Below, piece by piece: positions 1 to 6,865 of a stretch of 64,000 nt of DNA (within the stretch, counting starts at the first letter, position 1; each line of letters starts with the position of its first letter). This DNA is from Streptomyces kronopolitis. GTDB taxonomy: Bacteria; Actinomycetota; Actinomycetes; Streptomycetales; Streptomycetaceae. Under the pieces are notes generated by a model. The model did not search any database, was not told the origin of the DNA, and saw only the letters and a program-made list of their open reading frames with translations. Location: contig NZ_BMND01000008.1 of assembly GCF_014646275.1 (NCBI RefSeq), positions 62,001 through 126,000 of the forward strand, in the 5' to 3' direction. Made by a program: the position numbers and the translations under genes.

Positions 1-2
1 GC

Positions 3-194
3 CTTCCACCGGTCGTCGCCTCCATGGGCTGGCACGTCGTCAAGGTGGTGGCCCCCGGTTACCAGAGCCTGCGGATGGACGAATCCCACCTGTGGAGTTG
101 GCACCTGCCCCGTCTGGCGTCGGCGGTCGAGCGTACCGGCTGTCCCGCCCGCTTGAACGACCCAAGGGCAGCGGCTCCGCACCCGCTGCCCTGA
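3..194 (+). CDS. YcaO-domain protein, C-terminal end (partial)
   Basis: The window opens inside this gene and only the last 63 codons are present, ending at TGA 192-194. The visible part has a beta-strand GWHVVKVVAPGYQSL followed by a short loop and a C-terminus PHPLP. In azoline-forming YcaO cyclodehydratases a Pro-rich PxPxP tail lies in the ATP-binding active site, and a strand of the V-x-K/R-V-x-P type precedes it, so both visible elements fit. The family acts in the cytoplasm, activating peptide backbone amides with ATP to make thiazolines, oxazolines, thioamides or amidines. An ABC exporter starts 64 nt downstream on the same strand, as in RiPP clusters. Assignment rests on only 63 residues; the catalytic ATP-binding core and any precursor peptide would lie to the left of the window. 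Confidence 0.6.
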   Translation, partial: LPPVVASMGWHVVKVVAPGYQSLRMDESHLWSWHLPRLASAVERTGCPARLNDPRAAAPHPLP

Positions 195-258
195 CACCAC
201 GGTGGCGTCCGCGCTCACAAGACCCCCCACCCGAACCCCGAGCTGGAAGAAGACACTG

Positions 259-1143
259 ATGCTGGAACTGGAAGAACTTGTACGCGACTTCGGTAGTCAC
301 CGCGCCGTCAGTCAGGTGTCCTTCCGGGTGTCCGGAGGCCGGTTGACCGGGTTCGTCGGCTCAAACGGCGCAGGCAAGACCACCACCATGCGCATGATCA
401 TGGGCGTGCTCGCCGCACACGGCGGCGACATCCGCTGGGAGGGCGCCCCCGTCACGGCCGCTGACCGCAGGAACTTCGGCTACATGCCGGAGGAACGGGG
501 CCTCTACCCGAAGCAGACCGTCCTCAGCCAGCTCCTCTATCTCGCCCGGCTGCGCGGCCAGAGCACCGCCGACGCCCGGCGTCACCTCCTCGAACTACTC
601 GAACGTCTCGGCCTCGCCGAGAAGAGCCAGTCCCGGCTGGAGTCCCTGTCCCTGGGAAACCAGCAACGCGTGCAGATCGCGGCCGCCCTGCTCGGCTCCC
701 CCGAACTGCTCGTCCTCGACGAGCCCTTCTCCGGGCTCGACCCCCACGCCGTCGACACCATGGCCGAGCTGCTGCGGGAGTACGCCGACGCCGGCATCCC
801 GGTGCTGTTCTCCTCCCACCAGCTCGACCTGGTCGAGCGGCTCTGCGATGATCTGGTGATCATGGCCACCGGCTGTGTCGTCGCCAAAGGCACCGCGGAC
901 GAGCTCCGGCACCGCGACAAGCCCCGCTACCAGCTGGTCACCGGCGCTCCGGCCCACTGGGCCCGCACCGTGCCCGGCGTGACCGACGCCGAGGTGCTCC
1001 CCGACGGAGCCCGCGTCGAGCTGGCCGCCGACACAGATCCCGGCGCGCTCCTGGCGGAGGCTCTGCGCCGGGGAGCCGTGTACGCCTTCACCCCCCTCGT
1101 TCCCAGCATCGCCGACGTCTACCGGGAGATGACCTCCGCATGA
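259..1143 (+). CDS. ABC transporter ATP-binding protein
   Basis: ATPase subunit (294 aa) of an ABC-2 type exporter; it would hydrolyse ATP at the inner face of the membrane to drive the permease encoded next. Walker A GSNGAGKTT is at residues ~34-42, the signature LSLGNQQ near 130, Walker B LLVLDEP near 150-156 and the switch histidine in FSSHQ just after. The C-terminal ~80 residues are the extension seen in NatA/DrrA-like ATPases. I chose ATG 259 because the ABC fold starts immediately (MLELEELVRDFG); an in-frame GTG at 202 would only add an unstructured Arg/Thr-rich segment. The stop overlaps the permease start by 4 nt (ATGA), so the two are translationally coupled. Downstream of a YcaO gene, export of or immunity to a modified peptide is the likeliest role (inference). 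Confidence 0.88.
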   Translation: MLELEELVRDFGSHRAVSQVSFRVSGGRLTGFVGSNGAGKTTTMRMIMGVLAAHGGDIRWEGAPVTAADRRNFGYMPEERGLYPKQTVLSQLLYLARLRGQSTADARRHLLELLERLGLAEKSQSRLESLSLGNQQRVQIAAALLGSPELLVLDEPFSGLDPHAVDTMAELLREYADAGIPVLFSSHQLDLVERLCDDLVIMATGCVVAKGTADELRHRDKPRYQLVTGAPAHWARTVPGVTDAEVLPDGARVELAADTDPGALLAEALRRGAVYAFTPLVPSIADVYREMTSA

Positions 1144-2384
1144 GCACCGTGACCTCGAACCCCGCACCCCGGAGCGAGGCGGAGCCCGACCCGAAGGGCC
1201 CGCCCGCGACTTCCGCCGCCCCGGCCTCATGGCGAATCGTCGCCGCCCGTGAGATCTCAGTGAGGCTCACCAACCGCGGCTTCCTGCTGTCGACGCTGGT
1301 CACCCTCGCTCTGATCGTGAGCGCGATCGGCCTCCAGCTGTACCTGGCCGACTCGACGGGGAAGATCACCGTCGCGGTGGCCGACCAGCAGGGCGGCCGG
1401 ATCGCCGGCCAGGCCGAGCAGCTGGCCCTCCGGGCACACCAGGACGTCGAGATCACGGTCCGACAGGAGTCGTCCGCCGGTCAAGTCCGCGAGAGCGTAC
1501 GGTCCGGCAAGGCCGAGGCCGGGCTGCTGTCCGAGGGCGGCCGCTGGGACCTGCTCGGCGACACCGGGCAGAACGACATCGCCGCCACCTGGATCGGCGC
1601 CGCCGTGCAGTCCAACGCCCTCGACCGGAACGCGCAGGCCGCAGGCACCAGCCTGGGAGCCCTCAGCAAGGGGGCGGAGCTCAGGCAGACCCTGCTCTCA
1701 GCCGACAAGATTCTCGAGGGCGCGGTACGGGTAACGACGTACTTCTTCGCCTTCCTCTTCTACCTGGCCGCTGTCCTGCTCGGTGCTGCACTGGCGACCA
1801 GCGTCGTGGAAGAAAAGCAGAACCGCATCGTCGAACTCATCGCCAGCTCCGTGCCCCTGCGGTCCCTGCTCGTCGGCAAGATCGTCGGATCCACGCTTCT
1901 GGCGCTCGCCCAGATGACTCTGTTCTGCCTGGTCGGCATCGGCGGCCTGGTGTTCACGGGCAAGCAGGAGACCCTCACCGACATCAGCTCGGGCCTGGGC
2001 TGGTTCCTAGTCTTCTACGTCGTGGGCATCGCGGTCCTGGCTTGCCTGTTCGCCGCCGCGGGCGCGCTCGCCACCCGCAGCGAGGACATCCAGTCCACCA
2101 CCACGCCGGTGAACGCGATCACCGCGCTGGTCTTCATCCTCGGCGTCGCTGTGTCCGGGAGCCTGCGGGAGATCCTCTCGTTCATCCCCCTGACCTCAAC
2201 TGTCACCATGCCGGCCCGTGTTCTGGCGGGGCAGGCAGCCTGGTGGGAGCCCGCCGTCGCCCTGGCCCTCTCCCTCGCCGCCGCGATGGGAATCATCGCG
2301 GTGAGCGCACGGGTATATCGCCGGGCACTCCTCCAGACCGACCGCAAACTCTCGTTCCGCCAGGCCATGAAACTGGCCGACTGA
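1140..2384 (+). CDS. ABC-2 type transporter permease (NatB-like)
   Basis: Membrane subunit (414 aa) paired with the preceding ATPase. After a ~35-residue Pro/Ala-rich cytoplasmic N-terminus comes one membrane segment (FLLSTLVTLALIVSAIGLQL, ~48-67), then a ~140-residue extracytoplasmic domain, then a block of about five membrane segments from ~200 to ~395 (for example TYFFAFLFYLAAVLLGAALA). This one-plus-five layout with a large first outside loop is that of ABC-2 membrane 3/NatB permeases. The EEKQNRIVELIASS segment after the second helix is the typical cytoplasmic coupling region. The ATGA overlap with the ATPase indicates one transcript. The substrate cannot be read from the sequence; Na+ efflux (NatAB) or peptide export are the family alternatives, and the YcaO neighbour favours peptide export. 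Confidence 0.85.
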   Translation: MSTVTSNPAPRSEAEPDPKGPPATSAAPASWRIVAAREISVRLTNRGFLLSTLVTLALIVSAIGLQLYLADSTGKITVAVADQQGGRIAGQAEQLALRAHQDVEITVRQESSAGQVRESVRSGKAEAGLLSEGGRWDLLGDTGQNDIAATWIGAAVQSNALDRNAQAAGTSLGALSKGAELRQTLLSADKILEGAVRVTTYFFAFLFYLAAVLLGAALATSVVEEKQNRIVELIASSVPLRSLLVGKIVGSTLLALAQMTLFCLVGIGGLVFTGKQETLTDISSGLGWFLVFYVVGIAVLACLFAAAGALATRSEDIQSTTTPVNAITALVFILGVAVSGSLREILSFIPLTSTVTMPARVLAGQAAWWEPAVALALSLAAAMGIIAVSARVYRRALLQTDRKLSFRQAMKLAD

Positions 2385-2439
2385 CACCCTCCGAGCGGCC
2401 GGTCGCCGATGCAGCCAGAAAACGAAACCGGTCGGGTGC

Positions 2440-2472
2440 GGGGAGCCAGGGGCATCTCAGCCCCGGCTCCCC
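2440..2472 (+). terminator. Intergenic hairpin after the exporter operon
   Basis: GGGGAGCC-A-GGGGC (2440-2453) pairs with GCCCC-GGCTCCCC (2460-2472) around a 6-nt loop, giving a 13-bp stem with one bulged A. It lies 56 nt after the permease stop and 33 nt before the start of the next small gene. No T-run follows, as is usual in Streptomyces. It could terminate the exporter transcript or attenuate readthrough into the small membrane protein gene. Confidence 0.6.
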
Positions 2473-2505
2473 GGCCAAACGAACCTCACCTGAAAGGGAA
2501 CTTCG

Positions 2506-2685
2506 ATGAACTCCTCCCCCACCAACACCTCCCTCGCTGCGCTTTTGGCCGTGCTCGCCTGCGTGGAGGTGGTGCTGCTCACCAGCGACGCCGCCAACGG
2601 CATCCGCTACGGCGTCGGCGCGGCACTCGCCATGGCAATCCTCGTCGTAGTCAGCCGGCTCGCCAAGGGCGGCTCCTCCGACTGA
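2506..2685 (+). CDS. Small two-helix membrane protein (59 aa)
   Basis: A 59-codon gene with a good ribosome-binding site (GAAAGGGAA at 2492-2500, ATG at 2506). The product has two hydrophobic stretches, SLAALLAVLACVEVVLLT (residues ~9-26) and YGVGAALAMAILVVVSRL (~35-52), separated by a short loop (SDAANGIR), with a positive C-terminal end RLAKGGSSD; a helical hairpin in the cytoplasmic membrane is predicted. Codon use is typical of the host. It follows the exporter pair in the same direction, separated by a hairpin. I do not recognise the family. Its position suggests an immunity or transport accessory protein; a hydrophobic bacteriocin-like peptide is a less likely alternative because a leader/core division is not visible. 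Confidence 0.6.
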   Translation: MNSSPTNTSLAALLAVLACVEVVLLTSDAANGIRYGVGAALAMAILVVVSRLAKGGSSD

Positions 2686-2816
2686 TCGGCCCCAAGTTGG
2701 CGGCCTAGTCCTTCTTCTCCCAGGACGACGGCCTGATGTTCCGTCTTCGCCGGTAGGCGCGGTTGCCACAGGAAGAGTATGTCTTGTCTCCGGCAACCGC
2801 GTCTCAGGGAGGAAGC

Positions 2817-2948
2817 ATGCGTATCGGGGTCTACCTTGCGAGGCGAAGAAGGCCGCCCCCACCCGCCCACACCGCAGCGCGAGCACCCCGCCGGCCAATA
2901 AGCTCCTCGCCCCCGGCCTGGGTCTGGGTCTGGGTCTGGGTCTGGTAG
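2817..2948 (+). other. Possible small ORF with repetitive Trp-Val C-terminus
   Basis: ATG 2817 sits 4 nt behind a strong Shine-Dalgarno sequence (GGGAGGA, 2807-2813) and opens a 43-codon frame: a basic, Pro-rich N-terminal part (ARRRRPPPP) and a C-terminus AWVWVWVWVW encoded by a CTGGGT tandem repeat. Against its being a gene, another frame through the same DNA reads ANKLLAPGLGLGL and then VDRARDYAAGRGK, stops at 2984-2986, and is followed 19 nt later by a terminator hairpin, which looks like a natural gene end. That frame has no start codon, so the locus may be a frameshifted remnant instead. No homology recognised for either reading. Confidence 0.25.
2918..2945 (+). repeat. CTGGGT hexamer tandem repeat (4.7 copies)
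   Basis: Four perfect copies of CTGGGT plus a partial fifth in uninterrupted tandem. Because the unit is 6 bp, copy-number change would not alter reading frame. In one frame it encodes alternating Trp-Val, in another Gly-Leu. Confidence 0.9.
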
Positions 2949-3005
2949 ACCGTGCCCGCGACTACGCCGCCGGTCGCGGCAAGTAACCCCACCCCGCTCC
3001 GGCGG

Positions 3006-3032
3006 AAGGGCGGCGCCACCGGTGCCGCCCTT
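3006..3032. terminator. Rho-independent-like hairpin
   Basis: AAGGGCGGC (3006-3014) and GCCGCCCTT (3024-3032) form a perfect 9-bp stem with a 9-nt loop, followed by TCTC. It starts 19 nt after the TAA at 2984-2986, supporting the idea that a gene once ended there. Confidence 0.65.
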
Positions 3033-3281
3033 TCTCGGACTCGTCGGTGGCCTGGCTGCAGGCATATCGGCTTGACGTGAACAACATCCGTCCTGGGGAG
3101 TCGTCAGCCCGCTGAGGGGGTCGGGGTTCTGGGGGATCGGGCTGGCTCATCTGTTGCAGGATGGTGACGCCGCACCCTCAACCTATTCGTGCGATGAGCC
3201 GTCTTTTCGTGTGAGACCTACACCAATGGCACATACGGTGCCTTCTGTGTGAAGCCGAGGTCCGCACCGAGAGGGAAATCC

Positions 3282-3695
3282 ATGATTGTCACAAAGCGGC
3301 ACACCCTACGTATCACTGCGGTCAGTGCAATCAGCGCTGCCTGCGTCGCCTTGGCAGGGACCGCCGCCATGGCCGCCACTCCGGCTGCGCACGCCACTTC
3401 CGCCACGCATAAGGCCGCTGCCAAGGCCAGCATCACCGCGAAGCCGTCGGTGAACTCGGTCAAGGCATGGCAGCTGTTCCGAGTGACCGGCAAGACGACC
3501 GGCATCAAGGCGGGCAGCAAGGTGACCCTGCAGCAAAAGCAGCGCGGCAAGTGGGTCACACTGCCTGCCTCGGCACCCGTCGCGCGCAACGGCGCCTACT
3601 CGCTGGGCGTCAAACTCGGTCTGAAGGGCAAGAACGACCTGCGCATCGTCAACGGAAAGACGGCCTCCGCAGTCGTCAACGTCACTGTGCGCTGA
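3282..3695 (+). CDS. Secreted protein of unknown function, Ig-like fold suspected
   Basis: Exported protein of 137 aa. ATG 3282 is chosen over the earlier in-frame GTG because GAGGG at 3271-3275 is correctly spaced and the signal peptide begins right after it: MIVTKRHTLR, then hydrophobic ITAVSAISAACVALAGTAAMA with a likely cleavage near AHA. The mature part is Lys/Ala/Thr-rich, then a ~75-residue beta-rich domain (ITAKPSVNSVKAWQLFRVTGKT, KVTLQQKQRGKWVTLPAS, NGAYSLGVKL, VVNVTVR) whose pattern resembles bacterial Ig-like or fibronectin-type modules found in Streptomyces secreted proteins. No catalytic motif is visible. A large terminator follows at 3706-3764. It stands alone between decayed genes. 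Confidence 0.72.
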   Translation: MIVTKRHTLRITAVSAISAACVALAGTAAMAATPAAHATSATHKAAAKASITAKPSVNSVKAWQLFRVTGKTTGIKAGSKVTLQQKQRGKWVTLPASAPVARNGAYSLGVKLGLKGKNDLRIVNGKTASAVVNVTVR

Positions 3696-3705
3696 TCGCT
3701 CACAC

Positions 3706-3764
3706 GCAAACGTCTTTTGCGGCAGTGCTCCGGTGTCGGACAACGGAGCACTGCCGCCGTTTGC
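3706..3764 (+). terminator. Terminator of the secreted protein gene
   Basis: A perfect 14-bp inverted repeat, arms 3719-3732 and 3744-3757 (core CGGCAGTGCTCCG), with an 11-nt loop, flanked by a second complementary pair GCAAACG (3706-3712) and CGTTTGC (3758-3764). It begins 11 nt after the stop codon. Confidence 0.85.
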
Positions 3765-3799
3765 CTGTACGGCCGGGCCTGCAACGTAGACCGCCGGCT

Positions 3800-4138
3800 C
3801 ACCTGGACCTGCAGGAGAGGGCCGATGCCTTCGCCGTGTTCCCGGCCACCCTCGACTTCACCATGCGGTTGGCCTCTGGAGGCTGCAGCAGCCCCGCCAC
3901 GATGACCCTGCAGATCACGGAGAAGCCGATCGTCCTCGCCACGGCGTTCCCTGGCAGTAACCCAGTCATCGAAGGAAACCTCTCCCGTCTGTTGGAGAGG
4001 CCGAACAACGCACTGAGTCAGACGGTCCCGGCCTACAGCGTGGGGAAGAAGAAGTGGGCCGCCGAGACCGGGTTCCACATGCCCCTGGTCCTTGAGACAC
4101 TCGACAAGCTATCCGCACCCAGCGCCGCCGGAGGATGA
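3800..4138 (+). pseudogene. HFCD-type flavoprotein (decarboxylase) remnant, 5'-truncated
   Basis: From 3800 to TGA 4136-4138 one frame reads HLDLQERADAFAVFPATLDF and continues for ~110 residues. The pattern H-x-x-L...AD-x-x-V-x-PAT-x-(N/D)-x...-A-x-G is the PASANT-like FMN-binding core of homo-oligomeric flavin-containing Cys decarboxylases (HFCD: CoaC, EpiD, MibD, TvaF). The N-terminal ~75-80 residues, which carry the nucleotide-binding start and active-site His, are absent: upstream DNA in this frame is the terminator of the previous gene. No start with ribosome-binding site precedes the conserved part. HFCD enzymes oxidatively decarboxylate C-terminal cysteines in RiPP pathways, which fits the YcaO gene at the window start. 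I call it a decayed piece of that cluster; alternatives are a CoaC-like paralogue or an unrelated flavoprotein. Confidence 0.55.
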
Positions 4139-4636
4139 ACGATCCGGCGCCCAGCCCCCGACGAGTCACACACCGCCTACCTCGTCCGGCCGCCGCGATG
4201 CCTGGCTCCGGCAGCAGGCCCGTCCCCACCCAGCCTGCCGAGGCGAACGCCAGCGGACCCGGCACCATCGGCACCCTTTCCCGCACGAGCGCCGCCCCGA
4301 TAATCCACCGCCCTGCCGAGGGGCCACGGGTGAGCAGGCCGAGGCGGCGCTCGGTCCTGCCCTACTGCGCGGAACCCGCGAGGAGCCGCTCACCCCACAG
4401 CCGGCCTGTCAGAGATTTCCGTGCCCCGCAGCGGAGTCGGACGGCCACGCAGCCGACCCGACCACATCCTGTCTGGAACTTGAAGGCGATCGCGTCGATC
4501 ACCTCCCGGTGATCACGCCAGCGTCCACCCCGCTTCGGCGTCGGGTCCGGGATCAACGGCTCAATTCGCCCTCACTGCAGATCGGTTAACGGCACACCCG
4601 GACCAGCGACCGACTGATCCAGACGAAAGTGCATAG
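4139..4636. other. Intergenic scar with a transposase relic
   Basis: Apart from the degenerate transposase N-terminus on the minus strand (4467-4634) I see no gene. The remaining open frames are Pro/Arg-rich and lack ribosome-binding sites. Confidence 0.5.
4467..4634 (-). pseudogene. IS5-family transposase N-terminal fragment (DUF4096-like)
   Basis: Read on the minus strand from ATG 4632-4634, the frame gives a short leader, VPLTDLQ, an in-frame TGA (4572-4574), then GRIEPLIPDPTPKRGGRWRD and HREVIDAIAFKFQTG. Intact members of this transposase class read LTDxQWxRIEPLLPD...RGGRWRDHREVIDAIxxK, so the TGA replaces the conserved Trp codon. Similarity stops after FQTG. It is a dead N-terminal fragment of an insertion element, with no catalytic DDE residues left. 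Confidence 0.7.
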
Positions 4637-6058
4637 TCACCACTTTTCCGAGCCGTGTGCGGGTGCCAGCTGGGGTGGTCGTGGTGGCTCGGTGCTGGAG
4701 GTTCGGGTGTGGCGCAGCAGCGACGCCGGCAGCAGGCCGAGGGCTGAGAGTCCGGCTAGAACCAGCAGGGTGGAACCCACTACCGGGGCGGAGGTTGCGG
4801 CCGCGACAGGGGTGCCGACGGTGGACGCCCCGGTGCCGGTGGCGACGGCGATGCCAAGGGTCGGGCCGATGTTCATGGCGGTCTGCTTCAGTCCGCCGAC
4901 GACCCCGGCGTACCCGGGTGGCGCGTCACCGACGACGGTCCCGGTGGCGGTCACCATCACGGTGGCGAACCCCGCACCGAGCACGGCGAAGGCCGCACCC
5001 ATGGCGGTCGGGCCCAGCCGGGACAGCCCCACAATTCCGACGACGACGAGGGTCGTACCAACGATCGCGGTACGGCGTGGGCCGTACCGGCGCAGTGCGG
5101 TTGTGGCGACAGGTGCGCCGAGAACCATCAGCACGGTCAGCGGAAGTACCTGTAGACCGCTGACGAGCGGGTCGAGGCGGAGTACGTCTTGGAGGTAGAA
5201 CGTGGCCGTGAACAGTGCGCCGAACAGGCCGGCGGTGGTGACCAGCAGGAGCACCATCGACGCGGTCACCGGTACGGACCGCGCCACGGTATACGGCACG
5301 AGTGGGTGCGCGGTGCGGCGTTCATGCCAGGCGAGCACGGCTGCGAAGGCCACGACGGTGACAAGTCCGGACAGCGTCGGCGTGGAGATCCATCCGTGCC
5401 TCGGTACGCCGGCCAGGGTGCGAACCAGGATCGCAAGTGCGGCCGCGAGCAGGGCCGCGCCACTGAGGTCGAGCCGCTGAAAGCCGGTGCGCTCCAGCGC
5501 TGGCTTCGGTACGGCGAGGGTGAGCGCGGCGATCACGAGTGCGATGGGGGCGTTGATCCAGAACACGGCACGCCAGCCCAGCTCGGCAACGAGCACACCC
5601 CCGAGGAGTGGGCCGGCCCCTGCGGCCACCGCGATCGCGCTGGTACGGATGGCGATCGGTCTACCGATCTGGTCTGTCGGGTACGCGAGCCGCAGCAGCG
5701 CGAGTGTCGCCGGCTGGAGCAGCGCGCCGAACACGCCCTGTGCGACGCGCAGGCCGATCACCCAGCCGACCCCGGGCGCGAGCGCGATGCAGGCCGAGGT
5801 GGCCCCGAAACCGAGCACGCCTACCAGCAGCATCCGCACGTGCCCGTAGCGATCCCCGAGACGGCCGGCGATGACGAGAAGCGAGGCCACCGCGAGCAAA
5901 TAGCCGGTGCTCGTCCACTGGACCTGCGCCACACTCGCGCCGAGACCGCGCTGCAGGCGGGGCTGCGCCACAAGCAGGACCGTGCCGTCCAGCGCGACGA
6001 GCATCGCGCCGGCCACGCTGGCCAGGAGAGCGACATGCCGCCGCACGGGCACAGTCAC
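4637..6058 (-). CDS. MFS transporter, DHA2-type drug:H+ antiporter
   Basis: Integral membrane protein of 473 aa with about 14 predicted helices, the arrangement of the QacA/EmrB (DHA2) group that exports hydrophobic drugs in exchange for protons. Motif A is recognisable as GRLGDRYGH in the loop after helix 2 (~65-73), and an antiporter-type motif C lies in helix 5 (AIAVAAGAGPLLGGVLV, ~142-158). The translation start is GTG 6056-6058, overlapping the stop of the upstream TetR gene (GTGA), so regulator and pump are one operon read leftwards. Self-control through the palindrome at 6731-6768 is expected. The C-terminal tail (HTRTSSTEPPRPPQLAPAHG) is polar. Substrate unknown. Confidence 0.88.
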   Translation of the reverse strand: MTVPVRRHVALLASVAGAMLVALDGTVLLVAQPRLQRGLGASVAQVQWTSTGYLLAVASLLVIAGRLGDRYGHVRMLLVGVLGFGATSACIALAPGVGWVIGLRVAQGVFGALLQPATLALLRLAYPTDQIGRPIAIRTSAIAVAAGAGPLLGGVLVAELGWRAVFWINAPIALVIAALTLAVPKPALERTGFQRLDLSGAALLAAALAILVRTLAGVPRHGWISTPTLSGLVTVVAFAAVLAWHERRTAHPLVPYTVARSVPVTASMVLLLVTTAGLFGALFTATFYLQDVLRLDPLVSGLQVLPLTVLMVLGAPVATTALRRYGPRRTAIVGTTLVVVGIVGLSRLGPTAMGAAFAVLGAGFATVMVTATGTVVGDAPPGYAGVVGGLKQTAMNIGPTLGIAVATGTGASTVGTPVAAATSAPVVGSTLLVLAGLSALGLLPASLLRHTRTSSTEPPRPPQLAPAHGSEKW

Positions 6059-6732
6059 GAATTCACCGGACCCAGATGAGCGTCCAGCACCGCCGCAACG
6101 AGACGATCAAGCGGGGCGCTGCCAGACGCAGCGTCAGCAGGTCCACCGCCCGGCGGTACGGCCTCGAGGGCAAGCTGCAGACTGCCCCACGCCCACAACT
6201 GGGCGACGCCGTGCAGGTTCGACCACAGGGTGGCAGCAGTCACAGCCGGCGGTGGTGCAGCCGCGAAATGCCCGCCACGGCGGTGGTCGGCCTCCTGCTC
6301 TGCCCGGCACCGGGCGACGAGGCCGACGATGCGCTCAAACATCGGGAGCGTCAACTCCCGCAGCCGTGGCTCGTCCTCGTCCGGTGCGTGCCGCTCACTG
6401 TCGAGCAGATCGTGACGGAACATCAGCGCAAACATCTCGCGGTGCTCCAGCGCGTACTCGACGTACGCCCGCGCGACGGACTGCAACTGTATCCGGGGCG
6501 TCGTCGTGTCGACGATCGCGGCCGTGAATCGGGATCCCAGGTCCTCAAAGCCGCGCCGGGCGATCGATGACAGCAGCGCGTGGTGCGTAGGGAAGTACCG
6601 ACGCGGTGCCCCGTGCGATACCCCCGCCCGGCGGGCGATCTCGCGCAGCCCCAGTGACGCGGAGCCCTCGGTCATCACGAGATCCACTCCGACATCGATC
6701 AACCGCTCCCGAAGGGAGCTCTCACTCTCCAT
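6055..6732 (-). CDS. TetR/AcrR family regulator of the adjacent MFS pump
   Basis: DNA-binding repressor, 225 aa from ATG 6730-6732. Residues ~8-55 form the TetR helix-turn-helix (LIDVGVDLVMTEGSASLGLR, then EIARRAGVSHGAPRRYFPTH with the recognition helix). The C-terminal ligand domain (IQLQSVARAYVEYALEHREM, WSNLHGVAQLWAWG) resembles the WHG/TetR_C_33 type. The start codon overlaps the left end of a perfect palindrome, and no Shine-Dalgarno sequence precedes it. A TAGACA hexamer ends 6 nt upstream and a second TAGACA lies 17 bp before that, so a leaderless transcript starting at the ATG is plausible. An alternative GTG start two codons upstream also falls within the palindrome. It probably represses itself and the pump gene it overlaps. 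Confidence 0.88.
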   Translation of the reverse strand: MESESSLRERLIDVGVDLVMTEGSASLGLREIARRAGVSHGAPRRYFPTHHALLSSIARRGFEDLGSRFTAAIVDTTTPRIQLQSVARAYVEYALEHREMFALMFRHDLLDSERHAPDEDEPRLRELTLPMFERIVGLVARCRAEQEADHRRGGHFAAAPPPAVTAATLWSNLHGVAQLWAWGSLQLALEAVPPGGGPADAASGSAPLDRLVAAVLDAHLGPVNS

Positions 6733-6768
6733 AGACACTGTCTACCAGGTTGGGTAGACAGTGTCTAT
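6731..6768. promoter_or_regulatory. Perfect 16-bp inverted repeat, TetR operator and promoter
   Basis: ATAGACACTGTCTACC (6731-6746), spacer AGGTTG, and GGTAGACAGTGTCTAT (6753-6768) are exactly complementary. Each arm is itself a 13-bp pseudo-palindrome TAGACA-N-TGTCTA, so two dimers could bind side by side. On the minus strand the two TAGACA hexamers are 17 bp apart and would serve as -35 and -10 of the tetR promoter, with transcription starting at or next to the ATG. Confidence 0.85.
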
Positions 6769-6865
6769 TTCTCCCGGTTGTCGGGCTTCAGCCGCGGCAT
6801 GCCCGGTTCTCAGCTCTCACGCCGAGATCCGGACTCGGCGTGGCTACTTTCAGGCGACGAGCTGC

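Larger units (their letters stand above)
2686..3281. other. Intergenic stretch with repeat, short frames and terminator
   Basis: No recognisable complete gene. The interval holds a candidate short frame (2817-2948) with a tandem CTGGGT repeat, a second frame through the same repeat ending at TAA 2984-2986 without a start codon, a strong hairpin at 3006-3032, and the promoter region of the secreted protein gene at 3282. Confidence 0.5.

Noticed and set aside
2918..2945. CRISPR or VNTR array
   Set aside because: A single short hexamer tract without spacers.
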